From Allorhodopirellula solitaria (GTDB taxonomy: Bacteria; Planctomycetota; Planctomycetia; Pirellulales; Pirellulaceae): a stretch of DNA of 45,683 bases. The position numbers and the translations under genes were made by a program. The stretch covers positions 26,549 to 72,231 of the forward strand of contig NZ_SJPK01000014.1 in the NCBI RefSeq assembly GCF_007859855.1, given 5' to 3'. Below are positions 30,701 to 36,539 of this stretch, piece by piece; position 1 is the first letter of the stretch, and each line of letters begins with the position of its first letter. A model generated the notes under the pieces. The model worked only from the letters and a program-made list of their open reading frames with translations. It made no database searches and was not told where the DNA came from.

Positions 30701-32515
30701 TTGTGGCTCACCGGTCGAAACGAACGTCACCTCATCAAAGCGATCGTTGTTTTCGCCCGCATGCACACCGATGGTCTGGTCCCCTGCGTTGGCCGTCACG
30801 ATTCGCGGACCTTGGAAACCACTGACGACGCCCACTCCCGCCGGATCGCTGCCAGTGGCGATCGTTGTGACTTCAAAACCGCTTGACGCGATCGCATCGG
30901 TCACCGGATCGGTGACAAAGCTCGGCGGACGGTTCTGTAGCGAATCAAGCACTTCGATTGCAAAACGCTGTTCGACGAATAAACCATACGGATCGGTCGC
31001 GCGCAGCGTCACCGAATGCCTGCCGATGTCGTCGCTCATAGCATCCCAGTTGAGGTGCCCGCGGTCTGGATCGATCGTCAGCGATGAGGGACCTGAGACA
31101 ATGCTGTATGACAGTGACTGGTCATCTTCGTCGATCGCTGTTGCCACGTAGCGATAAGTGCGCCCCGCTTCGATTTTGTCGCCCGGAGTGGTACTAAACT
31201 CGCTCGGGGCGGCATTCAGATCACCTAGGGTCGTCAATCGATACTCGAAACGCTGCTCACCCGGGTTGGTAAACCGAATCTCTCTCGGGCGTGTCGACGC
31301 ACCTGCTTCGAGAGCACCGTCCATGTAACCCGTCAAATCAAAATAGGGTCGTCCATCGGGAAGCAACCCGTCGGGGGACATCACAAATGTCTCGACGTCT
31401 GAAAACCGGTCCAGCACGACGATCATTTGCCCCGTTACCGCTTGATTGCCGTGATTGGTCACGATCAAGTCGCTGATCACCTGAGATCGGTCGGACGTAT
31501 AGGACGTGCGGCCGTACTCAGCCTGTATGCTCGAGGAAACATCTGCGAGATCCTCTAGTACGAGGGGCTGTCGATCGGCGACCGCATCGATTGGTTCTCC
31601 TTCATAGGCGAGCGGCGGAAGCTCGAGCCCAGTAACGGGCTCGATGCCGTGGACCACGATCGATGAATTATCGTCTCCATCATTATTCACGAGTCGGGCC
31701 GTCACGATCACCTCCGTGCCGGCAGCAAGGTGCGCCAAATTGATCACCACGTCATGCGCCGCTCCTGCCGATGACGAGCCGCTGTCGAGAACCGACGCAG
31801 CCCCTGAAACGCCTTCCGAATCTTCAGACCAATTCAAGGCTGCCGTGCGGCCGAACGCATAGGGTTGTGTGACACGATTTCCATCCAGGTCCGTCACGGT
31901 GACTTCGAATGAATCCTGCATCGAGCCGGTCGATGAGGTATCAAACTCAGGCGTATCGAAGTGCAGACGTACACCGGAGTTTTCTGCAGGAAGAACCACG
32001 AGGCTGGTCAGTTCCGTACGCAGCGACGTGCCTTCGGTTAACTTGACGTGGCATCCGTGTGCCTCATAACTCCCCTCAAACCCCAGAGCAACGTCGTTGG
32101 AGGTCGAGTCAAACTCGAATCCTGGATAGAAATCGCTGTCGTTGAGCGTGTTGATTACCAACAATGCATCCAACGCGGTGACATGCCCGTCACAATTGAC
32201 GTCGTAATACGGGGGACGTTCCTCATCAGGCAAATCCGTCACCAATTCCGAGGTGTCTGAGTCACTATAGACTCGACTATTCAGCTCATTGATCACCATT
32301 AACGCATCGAGCGCAGTGACACCAACGTCGGCATTGACGTTGGGTGAATGCAGCACGTTGTGCCAGATCACTGCCGCCAACATGCGGCGACTCTCAAGAG
32401 CCTCGTAGCGGCAAACACGATTCTTCCGCCGCTGACGCTTCGAACCCCTGCGAGCGTCCTTTTTAAATGGGCGGAAATGACTAAAACGATTTCGGTTCGT
32501 CATCGGATATATCAT
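18746..32515 (-). CDS. Giant modular surface protein with dockerin, FG-GAP and RHS repeats
   Basis: One uninterrupted 4589-residue frame makes up 30% of the window. The N-terminus is basic and holds EALESRRMLAA (about 38-48), the planctomycete LEPR-XLL-type export/anchor signal. Two dockerin-I-like halves follow at about 60-126 (DVNCDGHVTALDALLVINTLN). Roughly 630-1660 holds some 20 FG-GAP/VCBS motifs of the DxDxDGxxD type, expected to bind calcium. A LamG-like domain is at about 1818-2005 and two SdrD-B-like domains at about 2057-2225. A chain of cadherin/putative-Ig domains of about 90 residues (PxGMxxDxxxGxxxWTP) runs to about 2915. From about 3118 to 4372 are the RHS entry domain, dozens of YD repeats and the RHS core end (YLRARDYDSSTGRFLSIDPL). 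The last 217 residues are Gly-rich and unrelated to any toxin I know. The likely site is the cell surface, with a role in adhesion or matrix binding. Confidence 0.9.
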   Translation of the reverse strand: MIYPMTNRNRFSHFRPFKKDARRGSKRQRRKNRVCRYEALESRRMLAAVIWHNVLHSPNVNADVGVTALDALMVINELNSRVYSDSDTSELVTDLPDEERPPYYDVNCDGHVTALDALLVINTLNDSDFYPGFEFDSTSNDVALGFEGSYEAHGCHVKLTEGTSLRTELTSLVVLPAENSGVRLHFDTPEFDTSSTGSMQDSFEVTVTDLDGNRVTQPYAFGRTAALNWSEDSEGVSGAASVLDSGSSSAGAAHDVVINLAHLAAGTEVIVTARLVNNDGDDNSSIVVHGIEPVTGLELPPLAYEGEPIDAVADRQPLVLEDLADVSSSIQAEYGRTSYTSDRSQVISDLIVTNHGNQAVTGQMIVVLDRFSDVETFVMSPDGLLPDGRPYFDLTGYMDGALEAGASTRPREIRFTNPGEQRFEYRLTTLGDLNAAPSEFSTTPGDKIEAGRTYRYVATAIDEDDQSLSYSIVSGPSSLTIDPDRGHLNWDAMSDDIGRHSVTLRATDPYGLFVEQRFAIEVLDSLQNRPPSFVTDPVTDAIASSGFEVTTIATGSDPAGVGVVSGFQGPRIVTANAGDQTIGVHAGENNDRFDEVTFVSTGEPQPTGDVIAGGYMVDVNLPPQQTSGDRFDVHGLDQADLNGDGILDLVAITYYGDGSTPGRTDHYQVVAMLGDGNGNFGQPNELVNFEDSNNPTYKHLVLGDLDNDDEPDITLIRQRAVGLNVYETSLFTLLGNGDGTFSDASEDIKNARVEGEIPLHDLKLVDLDQDGNLDVVGRDSNNTQIGWRAGNGDGTFESFVGLYEFDESFFPTLERPYDIADMDRDGDLDIVAGELLHTNILFNDGDQNFSKVGELAGASPQTVSIADFSGDQLLDVFVGLRSGDGILFVGDSTMTSFTDSGQVIPLDSNPANPVGSDQPVDVDGDGDLDLLLATGSDLDNNYSIHFLENLGDGTLEVHQYSTTPLGHAGGALVGDYNGDGVNDLAHYTTDRSSTELNGVGILPGIRPGEFGGVKVNTIAFTTNEGVVVDDFDGDGILDYVLPAYAETYLGHGDGTFEAPIPAYSIPNAGGLARAADFNGDGILDLLSFNGSGGGGGSSQLVLLGIGDGTFEIGFNGVSDLFYGPSDLDVADVNNDGFLDYVQRSNTNPNVVDVILNDPANPGRNFTLSQRIDVEARGENAFGFGSTVAVADFDEDGIVDLVINEQTSEESTVKLQAWRGNGDGTFAVVNEQFDYPDQTAVGRTIRPYIYQTGDLNEDGHLDLVQITSNDARVQLGNGDLTFGMPVIYPMHGTERGLEYAHLKDFDDDGHLDLIYHDPRGFILYFRPGNGDGTFGELSEFRNNFSGGEMAFGDLDNDGHSDMLFMNGNNPASLGIFFGNRDTLVDLTTVDLDGDGNEEVLAVNQQNDRVKLFVGDNLGGLTRQEDLFTGRGPVAIHVADLDDDEQQELITVNRTGRSISVFAGSLEDGYTSTEIAVGQSPIEISSGDIDADGNVDLLVIDEALHSIWVLAGTTTGDLSDPVAVPLGDQPGQISVVDATGDGRLDAVVTLPLTNRIMILAGDGAGDFAAPVYVSTGDGDTNTGAADVAVTDLNEDGNPDLIATIPDQGVVSVFYGRGQNQFAKVQNIRVGDRPGAIELADADEDGRVDLVVSNTGDDTVSVIYNRLDPNEVYRYDSDAIDPDDDPLTYEIVDGPGGMFVNSQTGEVFWAASPDQVGQHDVTVSADDGRGGVATQSFKIDVQPARDNSPPLIATDPPTQIGAGDSLTHAVTALDDDNDTLRYRLIDGPEGAVIDPVSGELTWDGRTAAVSLKPYESSSTSGRIEAPVAEAPRPASITVEGWYSLTALTASNGATALFEHLSDSGHYTFLVQVFGNRELQLLTRFEDSGTIRTRFDFIPEVDRWYHIAMTVDDTTKLATLFVDGNAIGSVELPSSLEYGEERSLQIGGASTRSRVENVRVWNVARSAAEIQEGLTQHYDGNPNLLLDYRFEDLDTISIRDFSDNGHQGRYFPTAIAVDFMAPYRGPGLTDVDTYPFTVVVEDGRGGFDTQTFDVQVLPELRGSIAGHLFEDLNGDGDQDDGSESGVPAEPSLAGWQLFIDTNGNAYPDPSEPQTLTDVEGNYWFDGLLPGEYPVRVSPVAGYDVPTAATNVAVTASTEATFDSAIERLSLSHLRGRLETESGEAIAYWKAYADIDGDGTRDEHEPMAMSDQNGNYALTGLDAGTYTIRPDVPAGWTDTAGRDGLSVTLAVDEVLADNDFVLQPTNTSVTGGVHFVTMPATNIEARQTFRYASVATGVTDEAITYDLSLAPDGMTVDPSRGLVAWRPSINQVGEHLVILRATNASGSISLHDFYLNVTAPNTPPVILNQPLGDASQFPAPTEAYAGFAYAHDIIAQDAETTELTYALTQSPAGATIDTDSGRLDWTPAASAVGQKDFTVEVSDGSGSTTTATWTVDVLDTTPTILPLNMTLPRLTATVATGYLSRISAVDQIGRPVTWSIASGPTGLSIDADGTIHWTPTASQLGDQIVELTATTADDATETVSLDIEVVGFAVNAVPVIESTPVTSVSLGQTFEYDVLVADADRDIFAFTLLEAPVGMSVHPSLGTIRWTPSADQLGESNVLIQVSDPSGATDEQAFQLKVSRFGGPPRIVSVPPTEASVGAAFLHSVDAIDRENDPLTYSLLAAPAGMTIVETTGEVSWTPAADQTGEQDVVIQVSDGIGGASTQAFVVLVSDGVPNLPPTINSSSPRFGAVGEIYSYAIDATDPEDAPLTYSVGQGPAGLTIDAATGVATWTPEVSDIGQTVITLVATDAGGASAIESFQFDVIAANQAPVINSTAPIEVTARNVFSYDVLASDADVDVLRYELTEAPEGAAIDVFGRIRWATSVALIGSHDFSVRVVDVRGGESTQSFTLAVVEDTVAPRISLSERPIAANQNVRYWEGPFTVYARAVDDVAVASLTLSANGHDIPLSAAGIATFTFEDWTYETINATATATDLSGNVTTKTISFGYNFSGEVGGTNEDLPTAEITTPTQDSAVTGMVSIVGTAADEDFAAYKLLYRRFDELTFTEFASSNTAVTDGELGVWDTSLLLNDQYIIRLEVAATTGAVNIAEHSVGLAGELKLGNFQLSFTDMVIPVAGIPIEITRIYDTLQADREGDFGYGWRLEYRDTDLRVGLPESGLEDIGIYSALRPGVKVYLNVPGEGRQGFTFNPEIRVLPGFGDNNLVLARPRFTPDPGVTSQLSTGVSQYLLVNEQGELHAPGGIPYNPVSPDFGGAYVLTTQDGIAYRIDGSSGKLQSATDRNGNQVRFTETGILGQAGVQIDIHRDSQERVVAINDLDGNQSRYEYNSAGELSQSIDREGNQTTYRYLQILSENSREHYLDEVVDPLGRVGAKAIYGDDGRLTSLVNVNGIQISLVHDLENSQERIVDGNGNPEFLEYNNFGSVTSLTNALGHRTEYEYDSTGNRIAEIDALGNRSEYTYDSAGNVTRVRDATGQIISYTYDSLGNQLQSTGPTGQTVTATYDDRGNLISASDGQGQVLAQQVDDDGNIVLTTNARGDQTHHAFDDRGNQISETDLNGLTRIFQYDANGLRVESHVEQVIDGQSVTLVHTDVRDRNGRVTGSVDALGSTFTQTLDANGNIQSVTNQSGRTIEISDHDRPVPETFTFADQSTTRQEYDANNNVVKTVDQNGAETLYQYDAVNNLVATIAPDDTPNDYTDNPTTRYEYDALGNQVASIDPNGNRTEFEFDVLGRRTLVRDALGGETRYQYDSLGNVSVIADALGNETKFEFDISSQPTRTLFADGTQVQNVYNSEGQLISRTDANGYETRFELNPVGQVVAVVDADGGVTQFEYDEFGNLVIEEDALGNRIEHQYDALSQRVATIYPDGNRQQFTYDASSLLIAQTDLADNLATHDYDALGRRIMTTYADGSNTRFEYDSFGRMTRVIDQDSEQNERTTTWTYDERGLLTERTEADSQSVAYDYDQNGNLITTTSAFQTTSYQYDALNRLIAVVDGDQTLIDYSYDALGRITQLAYHNGIIENRTYDSVGRLLAQTSLADGSELLAIQYAYDADGNTLSKTVSQSGTTTESSFEYDRLNRLTREHVSIDGGQTQVTSYRYDAAGNRIEKRTGNSVVSYSYDQNNRLLAETTSLAGSQITTYSYDANGQLLQQSQATGASTTFDWDLGGRLQEVTLSDGNEQQQVRYQYSGDGLRTERIVTDGVGQVVDQQRMLWQVVGGIPQIIAEYSPAGESRREYAHGDAPVAYREGSELRFYHQDLVDSTTMITGPDGGLVEAYRYDAFGNPQTSRTVDQPVHFAGEFVDPVTNLVYLRARDYDSSTGRFLSIDPLEGSSLDPMSRHDYVYSHSNPLRFTDPTGQTSLAEQTVKTTIVSTLAMIGLAGLQQIHAHAIGGDPVNWQGLTGSLSFGATWGPKTGVDSVTIGATGGVYFGASLVASSPYTRTGEDQQSYGAALAHIGTYSGLGAGYSPFEVGLGVGSISVDVPGAQWVKDLGSAALAPFYAILADVNVSAGPGLTPYSKLWMGFGNGSADGKSIGNSVGVSLTFVGAITIPLPSVGLEQVEYNSWKAFVKRWGL

Positions 32516-32684
32516 TGTGAATAACGAGTCACGACCCTAAGGAAGGTCAACCTCCGGCCGTTTGAGAATCCCACTTCGCCTCAGAAGTATACCGGAACTA
32601 TCCTATGGAGGGGCAATCCTTCACCTGAAATTCTTGCTACCTTTCAGAAGCACACATGGATGTGCACATACATCCATCTCATGT
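32516..32684. promoter_or_regulatory. Leader region of the giant gene
   Basis: This 169-bp stretch lies upstream of the giant gene's start and holds its likely promoter. A Shine-Dalgarno sequence is not obvious before either candidate ATG (32515 or 32503). A palindromic ACATGGATGTGCACATACATCCATCTCATG region lies at about 32652-32682. No promoter hexamers were identified with confidence. Confidence 0.25.
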
Positions 32685-33266
32685 GGCCGGTGGGAACCGG
32701 CCCTACTTGAACGCGGAAGACTTGCGAGGCTCAACAGTTCGCCGCCTCGTCCACCACAGAATAGCTTTCGCTGAATTCGCCATTTTTTGATGACGCGTTG
32801 CTAAATTGAGCGTGTGGCGCGTGCGGCCGGTGGGAACCGGCCCTACTTGAACGCGGAAGACTTGCGAGGCTCAACGGTTCGCCGCCTCGTCCACCACAGA
32901 ATAGCTTTCGCTGAATTCGCCCCTTATTGACGACGCGTTGCTGAATTGAGCATGTGGCGCGTGCGGCCGGTGGGAACCGGCCCTACTTGAACGCGGAAGA
33001 CTTGCGGGGCTCAACAGTTCGCCACCTCGTCCACCACAGAATAGCTTTCGCTGAATTCGCCATTTTTTGGTGACGCGTTGCTAAATTGAGCATGTGGCGC
33101 GTGTGGCCGGTGGGAACCGGCCCTACTTGAACGCGGAAGACTTGCGAGGCTCAACAGTTCGCCACCTCGTCCACCACAGAATAGCTTTCGCTGAATTCGC
33201 CATTTTTTGATGACGCGTTGCTAAATTGAGCGTGTGGCGCGTGCGGCCGGTGGGAACCGGCCCTAC
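32685..33266. repeat. Tandem array, four 140-bp units plus terminal hairpin
   Basis: The hairpin GGCCGGTGGGAACCGGCC followed by CTAC occurs at 32685, 32825, 32965, 33105 and 33245, exactly 140 bases apart, giving four full units and a fifth hairpin. The unit interior carries GGCTCAACAGTTCGCC, CTCGTCCACCACAGAATAGC and GACGCGTTGCT. Copies differ at scattered positions (ACAGTT/ACGGTT, TTTTTTGATG/CTTATTGACG). The hairpin is the right end of the 204-family element, while the interior is also found at 180-255. The array ends directly at the antisense stop of the PfkB kinase gene (33268-33270). Confidence 0.93.
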
Positions 33267-33267
33267 T

Positions 33268-34356
33268 TTAACGCTGCACTCGCGCCGAGCCGCCTTGGGC
33301 AAATGCCTCGACTTCGGGGAGCGAAGCGCGGCTGACGTCGCCGGGGAACGTTGTCAGCAAGGCTCCGTGGGCCCAGCCCAAACGCAGGGCTTCTTCGGGG
33401 CTGCGGCCATCGAGCAGCCCGTAGGTCAGGCCCGATGCGAACCCGTCACCGCCACCGATACGGTCGAGCACGTCGAGCTCGGCCGTCGGGGCGACGTACT
33501 CCTTGCCCTCGTGCCACAGCACGGCGCTCCACGAATGCCGGTTGGTCGAATGAACCTCCCGCAGCGTCGTCGCGACGGCTTTGACGTTGGGGAATTTCTC
33601 CACCGCATCGCCGATCATCTTGAAGAAGTTCTTCGGGTCGAGACCGCCCGAGGATTTCTCTTCCACGTCGGGGCCTTTGATGCCGCAGCCCTTTTGCAGG
33701 TCTTCCTCATTACCGACGAGCAGGTCCACGTTTTGAACGATCCGGGCCATCATCTCTTGCCCCTTGGACAAGCCGCCGATGGTGTCCCATAGCTTGGCAC
33801 GATAGTTCAGATCGAAGGAGCGAATGGCACCGTGGCGACCGGCCGCTTCCATCATCTCGATCACGACTTCGGCGGTCGTTTCGGACAGAGCCGCGAAGAT
33901 CCCGCCACTGTGGACCCAGCGTACGCCGCCTGCAAAAATCTTGTCCCAATCAAAATCACCCGGCTTGAGCATCCCGCCGGCTTCGTTGGCACGGTTGTAG
34001 AACACGACTGGGGCGCGAACGCCTTGACCACGATCGCTATACACGGTCGCCATGTTGGGGCCGCGGACACCATCATGCTGAAACTCTTTGTAGAACGGCC
34101 GCACACCCATCGCGCGGACTTGACGCTGGATCAACTCCCCGATGCCGTTGTCGACCATCGCTGTCGCCACGCCAGTGGACAAACCGAAACACGATGACAG
34201 GTTGGCGGCGCAGTTGTACTCGCCACCGGAAACATGCACGTCGAAGTTGCTGGCCGTGCGGAACGGGATCACGCCTGGATCAAGGCGATGCACCAGAGCA
34301 CCGAGAGCGAGAAAATCGAGATCAGCACCGGCAGCAGGAATATTCAGAGACGCCAT
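33268..34356 (-). CDS. kdgK: PfkB-family sugar kinase, probably 2-keto-3-deoxygluconate kinase
   Basis: The protein would phosphorylate 2-keto-3-deoxygluconate with ATP to feed the Entner-Doudoroff aldolase, in the cytoplasm. It has 362 residues, slightly longer than most KdgK. The N-terminal substrate region includes VSGGEYNCAANLSSCFG near residues 42-58. A DLNYRAKLW motif is mid-protein and LLVGNEEDL near 215. The PfkB signature is LDRIGGGDGFASGL near 297-310, with the catalytic Asp in GGGDGF. The DRIGGGD form of the anion-hole motif is common in KdgK rather than ribokinase or fructokinase. The next gene upstream is an SDR that would produce mannonate, which supports the assignment. Another PfkB substrate is possible. 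Confidence 0.8.
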   Translation of the reverse strand: MASLNIPAAGADLDFLALGALVHRLDPGVIPFRTASNFDVHVSGGEYNCAANLSSCFGLSTGVATAMVDNGIGELIQRQVRAMGVRPFYKEFQHDGVRGPNMATVYSDRGQGVRAPVVFYNRANEAGGMLKPGDFDWDKIFAGGVRWVHSGGIFAALSETTAEVVIEMMEAAGRHGAIRSFDLNYRAKLWDTIGGLSKGQEMMARIVQNVDLLVGNEEDLQKGCGIKGPDVEEKSSGGLDPKNFFKMIGDAVEKFPNVKAVATTLREVHSTNRHSWSAVLWHEGKEYVAPTAELDVLDRIGGGDGFASGLTYGLLDGRSPEEALRLGWAHGALLTTFPGDVSRASLPEVEAFAQGGSARVQR

Positions 34357-34477
34357 ATGTTTACCATGTCAAACAAAAAGAGTTCATAAGCCGTCGAGGC
34401 AGCGCCCGTTGATAAGCGGTGACCGTGGCTAACGCCAACGCGGCTGATACGAAAATGAAGTTGCTATTAGCTAGAAG

Positions 34478-35287
34478 CTATATCGTCACCGAAGCGAACC
34501 CGCCATCGACGGCGATATTCTGACCGGTAACAAACGACGAAGCCCGGCGACTGGCGAGCCAGATCGCGGCGCCGGCGAGCTCTTCGGCTTTGCCAAATCG
34601 CTCCATCGGCGTGTGGCCGATGATCTGGCCGCCCCGTTCGGTGTAACTGCCATCTTCTTGGAAGAGCAATTTGCGGTTCTGTTCGGCGGGGAAGAAACCG
34701 GGGCTAATCGCATTGACGCGAACACCGGTGGTGGCCCATTCACGCGCCAGCCACAACGTCAGGTTGATCACGGCGGCTTTGGCAGCCGAATAGGCGACGA
34801 CTCGCGAGAGCGGCGTGATGCCGGACATCGAGGCGATGTTGATAATGCTGCCGACCCCAGCGTCAATCATCGCGGGGGCGAACACTTGGCTGGGCAACAA
34901 CGCACCGCCGACGAGATTCAAGTCGAACACCGTTTGCCAGGCGTCGAGTGGCAAGCCGCAGATATCACCGCCGGGAGGGATGGTGGCATCGGGATGATTT
35001 CCGCCTGCCGCGTTAACGAGCACGGTTGGCGTGCCAGCCCAAGCGACAATGCTTTCGCGAGCGGATTCGAGCGAATCACGCTGCAAACCGTCGGCGGCAA
35101 AAAACTTGGCTTCGCCACCCGCCGCCACGATCGCCTCGGCACGCGCGTTACCACGCTCAGCGTTCCGCCCGAGCACGGCTACTTTCGCACCCGCACTGCC
35201 GAGCGATTCGGCCATCTGTCCACCAAGTTCACCGGTCCCGCCGATCACCACGGCGACGTCATCACTGAGATTAAATAGATTGTTCAT
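34478..35287 (-). CDS. SDR oxidoreductase, probable D-mannonate oxidoreductase (fructuronate reductase)
   Basis: The protein is 269 residues from the ATG at 35287 (MNNLFNLSDDVAVVIGGTGE); an upstream extension is unlikely. It is a classical short-chain dehydrogenase: the cofactor loop GGTGELGGQMAESLG is at about 15-29, LVNAAGGNHPDAT near 90, the catalytic Ser in NIASMSG and Tyr-Lys in VAYSAAKAAVINL near 160-172, and VRVNAISPGFFPAEQNR near 187. NAAGGNHPDAT with a GFFPAEQNR loop resembles the SDR-type mannonate oxidoreductases used in glucuronate breakdown. It reads in the same direction as the KDG kinase gene, 120 bp downstream, so the two likely share an operon. 2-deoxygluconate or gluconate dehydrogenase is an alternative. 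Confidence 0.75.
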   Translation of the reverse strand: MNNLFNLSDDVAVVIGGTGELGGQMAESLGSAGAKVAVLGRNAERGNARAEAIVAAGGEAKFFAADGLQRDSLESARESIVAWAGTPTVLVNAAGGNHPDATIPPGGDICGLPLDAWQTVFDLNLVGGALLPSQVFAPAMIDAGVGSIINIASMSGITPLSRVVAYSAAKAAVINLTLWLAREWATTGVRVNAISPGFFPAEQNRKLLFQEDGSYTERGGQIIGHTPMERFGKAEELAGAAIWLASRRASSFVTGQNIAVDGGFASVTI

Positions 35288-35369
35288 AGTGGCCGACAAT
35301 CTAACCCTCCGGCGACACAATGGCTAGTCGTGGTTGAGCGTAGCGTGGAATCGTTTGTCGGCTCGGTTT

Positions 35370-35390
35370 CCTGTCAGACAAGCTGACAGG
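35370..35390. repeat. Third copy of the CCTGTCAG/CTGACAGG palindrome
   Basis: This 21-base palindrome (8-base arms CCTGTCAG and CTGACAGG around ACAAG) is identical to 11879-11899 and the reverse complement of 11765-11785. It lies in the gap between the SDR gene start and the TPR gene end. Confidence 0.7.
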
Positions 35391-35433
35391 AGAACGCGTA
35401 TTGATGCCGGGGCTGCGCGTATTCACGTTTCCT

Positions 35434-35459
35434 CATGACGGGCGGAGCCGTCGGTCGAC
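35434..35459. repeat. Right-end copy of the 191-family terminal motif
   Basis: GACGGGCGGAGCCGTCGGTC then GAC is the right end found in the 191-bp units. It lies 7 bp beyond the antisense stop of the TPR gene (35466-35468), and a left-end copy lies on the other side of that gene at 36540-36567. The GACGG/CCGTC fold could act as a 3'-end hairpin. Confidence 0.6.
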
Positions 35460-35465
35460 AATGGA

Positions 35466-36272
35466 CTAGAAGTCGAATGGATCGTCGGATCCACCGCTGC
35501 TGAATGGGTCTTCGGCATCTCCGCCGCCGGGGTTGGCAAACGGATCGCTCGAAGGGGCATCAAACGGGCTGCCCTCACCGGCTGGCTCCGCAGCCGCCGG
35601 AGCTTCGCCTTCGGCGGGGACGGCATTCTCGGCAACACCTTCGAGCACGTCGTTGGATTCAACCACTGGGTCTTGATCGAGATCATCGGCAAAGGGATCT
35701 TCGCCTGCGGGGACGGCGGGAGCCATCACACCACGCGGGCGTGCCGCAGCAGCCGGGTTATTGGCAGCAGCAGCGTCGGCCGCGGGGGCCATGTCATTGA
35801 GCGGAGCCATCCCATCGGCGGGCACACCGAGCTCACCGTAGCGAGCCTTGGATCGTGCCTGGCCGGTCGCCAGTGCGTTCAAGCGGGCGGTCTCGCGAAT
35901 CTGCTCAAGCTGCAACCGCATCGGGCCTTGGATGCGGGAGATCGATCGACCCACTGAGTTACCGAAGGCTCCCGAGGCCTCCAATTGAGCACCTTGCTGG
36001 AAGCTACCTTCGGCTTCGACCTGCCGGCCGCTAGCAGCGGAGCTGAAGCCCAGGAAGTAGTAGGCACGCGGGTCACGGTATCCGTTGTCGATCGCCATGT
36101 TCAGCCACTCCGAGGCGCGGTCGTATTGACCGGCGTTGTAGGCGTGGACGCCGCGACCGTAAATCTCCGACAACACTGCCGACTGGGCATGGCAGGTGGT
36201 GGTGGATAGGCAGGCTGCCAGAGCAACCGCGCCAGCAAAAACACTAAAAATGGGGGTGGGGCGAGTTTTCAT
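35466..36272 (-). CDS. Exported TPR-type protein with acidic DPF tail
   Basis: The protein is 268 residues from the ATG at 36272 with a Sec signal peptide (IFSVFAGAVALAACLSTTTCHA, cleavage before QSA). A pair of TPR-like helices follows at about 38-97 (GVHAYNAGQYDRASEWLNMA, RAYYFLGFSSAASGRQVEAE). A helical segment then leads to a low-complexity Ala/Pro/Asp/Glu tail from about 155, with repeated DPF motifs (DPFADD, DPFANP, DPFSSG, DPFDF), probably disordered. Function unknown; a periplasmic scaffold or partner-binding protein is plausible. An AAGGA sequence lies about 14 nt before the start. It diverges from the gene at 36605 across a region with a perfect 16-bp inverted repeat. Confidence 0.75.
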   Translation of the reverse strand: MKTRPTPIFSVFAGAVALAACLSTTTCHAQSAVLSEIYGRGVHAYNAGQYDRASEWLNMAIDNGYRDPRAYYFLGFSSAASGRQVEAEGSFQQGAQLEASGAFGNSVGRSISRIQGPMRLQLEQIRETARLNALATGQARSKARYGELGVPADGMAPLNDMAPAADAAAANNPAAAARPRGVMAPAVPAGEDPFADDLDQDPVVESNDVLEGVAENAVPAEGEAPAAAEPAGEGSPFDAPSSDPFANPGGGDAEDPFSSGGSDDPFDF

Positions 36273-36362
36273 CGCAGACGAGATCCTTAGAGGAGACAGT
36301 GAACACGAGAGGCGTCTGTATCGGCAGCTTAACTTCCGAAATAACCAGTGGCAAACTTTTTG

Positions 36363-36458
36363 TTGGCGGCGCTGCCGGGATTTCAGGCGAAAAATTCGCA
36401 TTTTGCCGGCGAGGCAAACTGCCTGGCCTCGTGATTTCCTGTCCGGCAGCGCCGCCAA
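36363..36458. promoter_or_regulatory. Perfect 16-bp inverted repeat in a divergent intergenic region
   Basis: TTGGCGGCGCTGCCGG (36363-36378) is perfectly inverted at 36443-36458 with 64 bases between. The loop carries a smaller AGGCA-aac-TGCCT hairpin. The structure lies upstream of both divergent TPR-protein genes and could be an operator pair, an attenuator in the leader of the minus-strand gene, or a mobile-element remnant. A left-end copy of the 191-family motif follows at 36540-36567. No other feature was seen in 36273-36604. Confidence 0.5.
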
Positions 36459-36539
36459 TGTCGTCGAAGCCGCAGGGCGGACGCAAAAAAACGGCGTTGT
36501 GAGCCCGAGGGGCAATGATTTGGTAAGGTGGAGCTGATG

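Noticed and set aside
18746..32515. Giant gene as a Tc-toxin B/C fusion
   Set aside because: It has FG-GAP and RHS parts, but the order and the intervening LamG, SdrD-B and Ig modules and LEPR-XLL-type export signal do not fit the SpvB-TcB-TcC layout.
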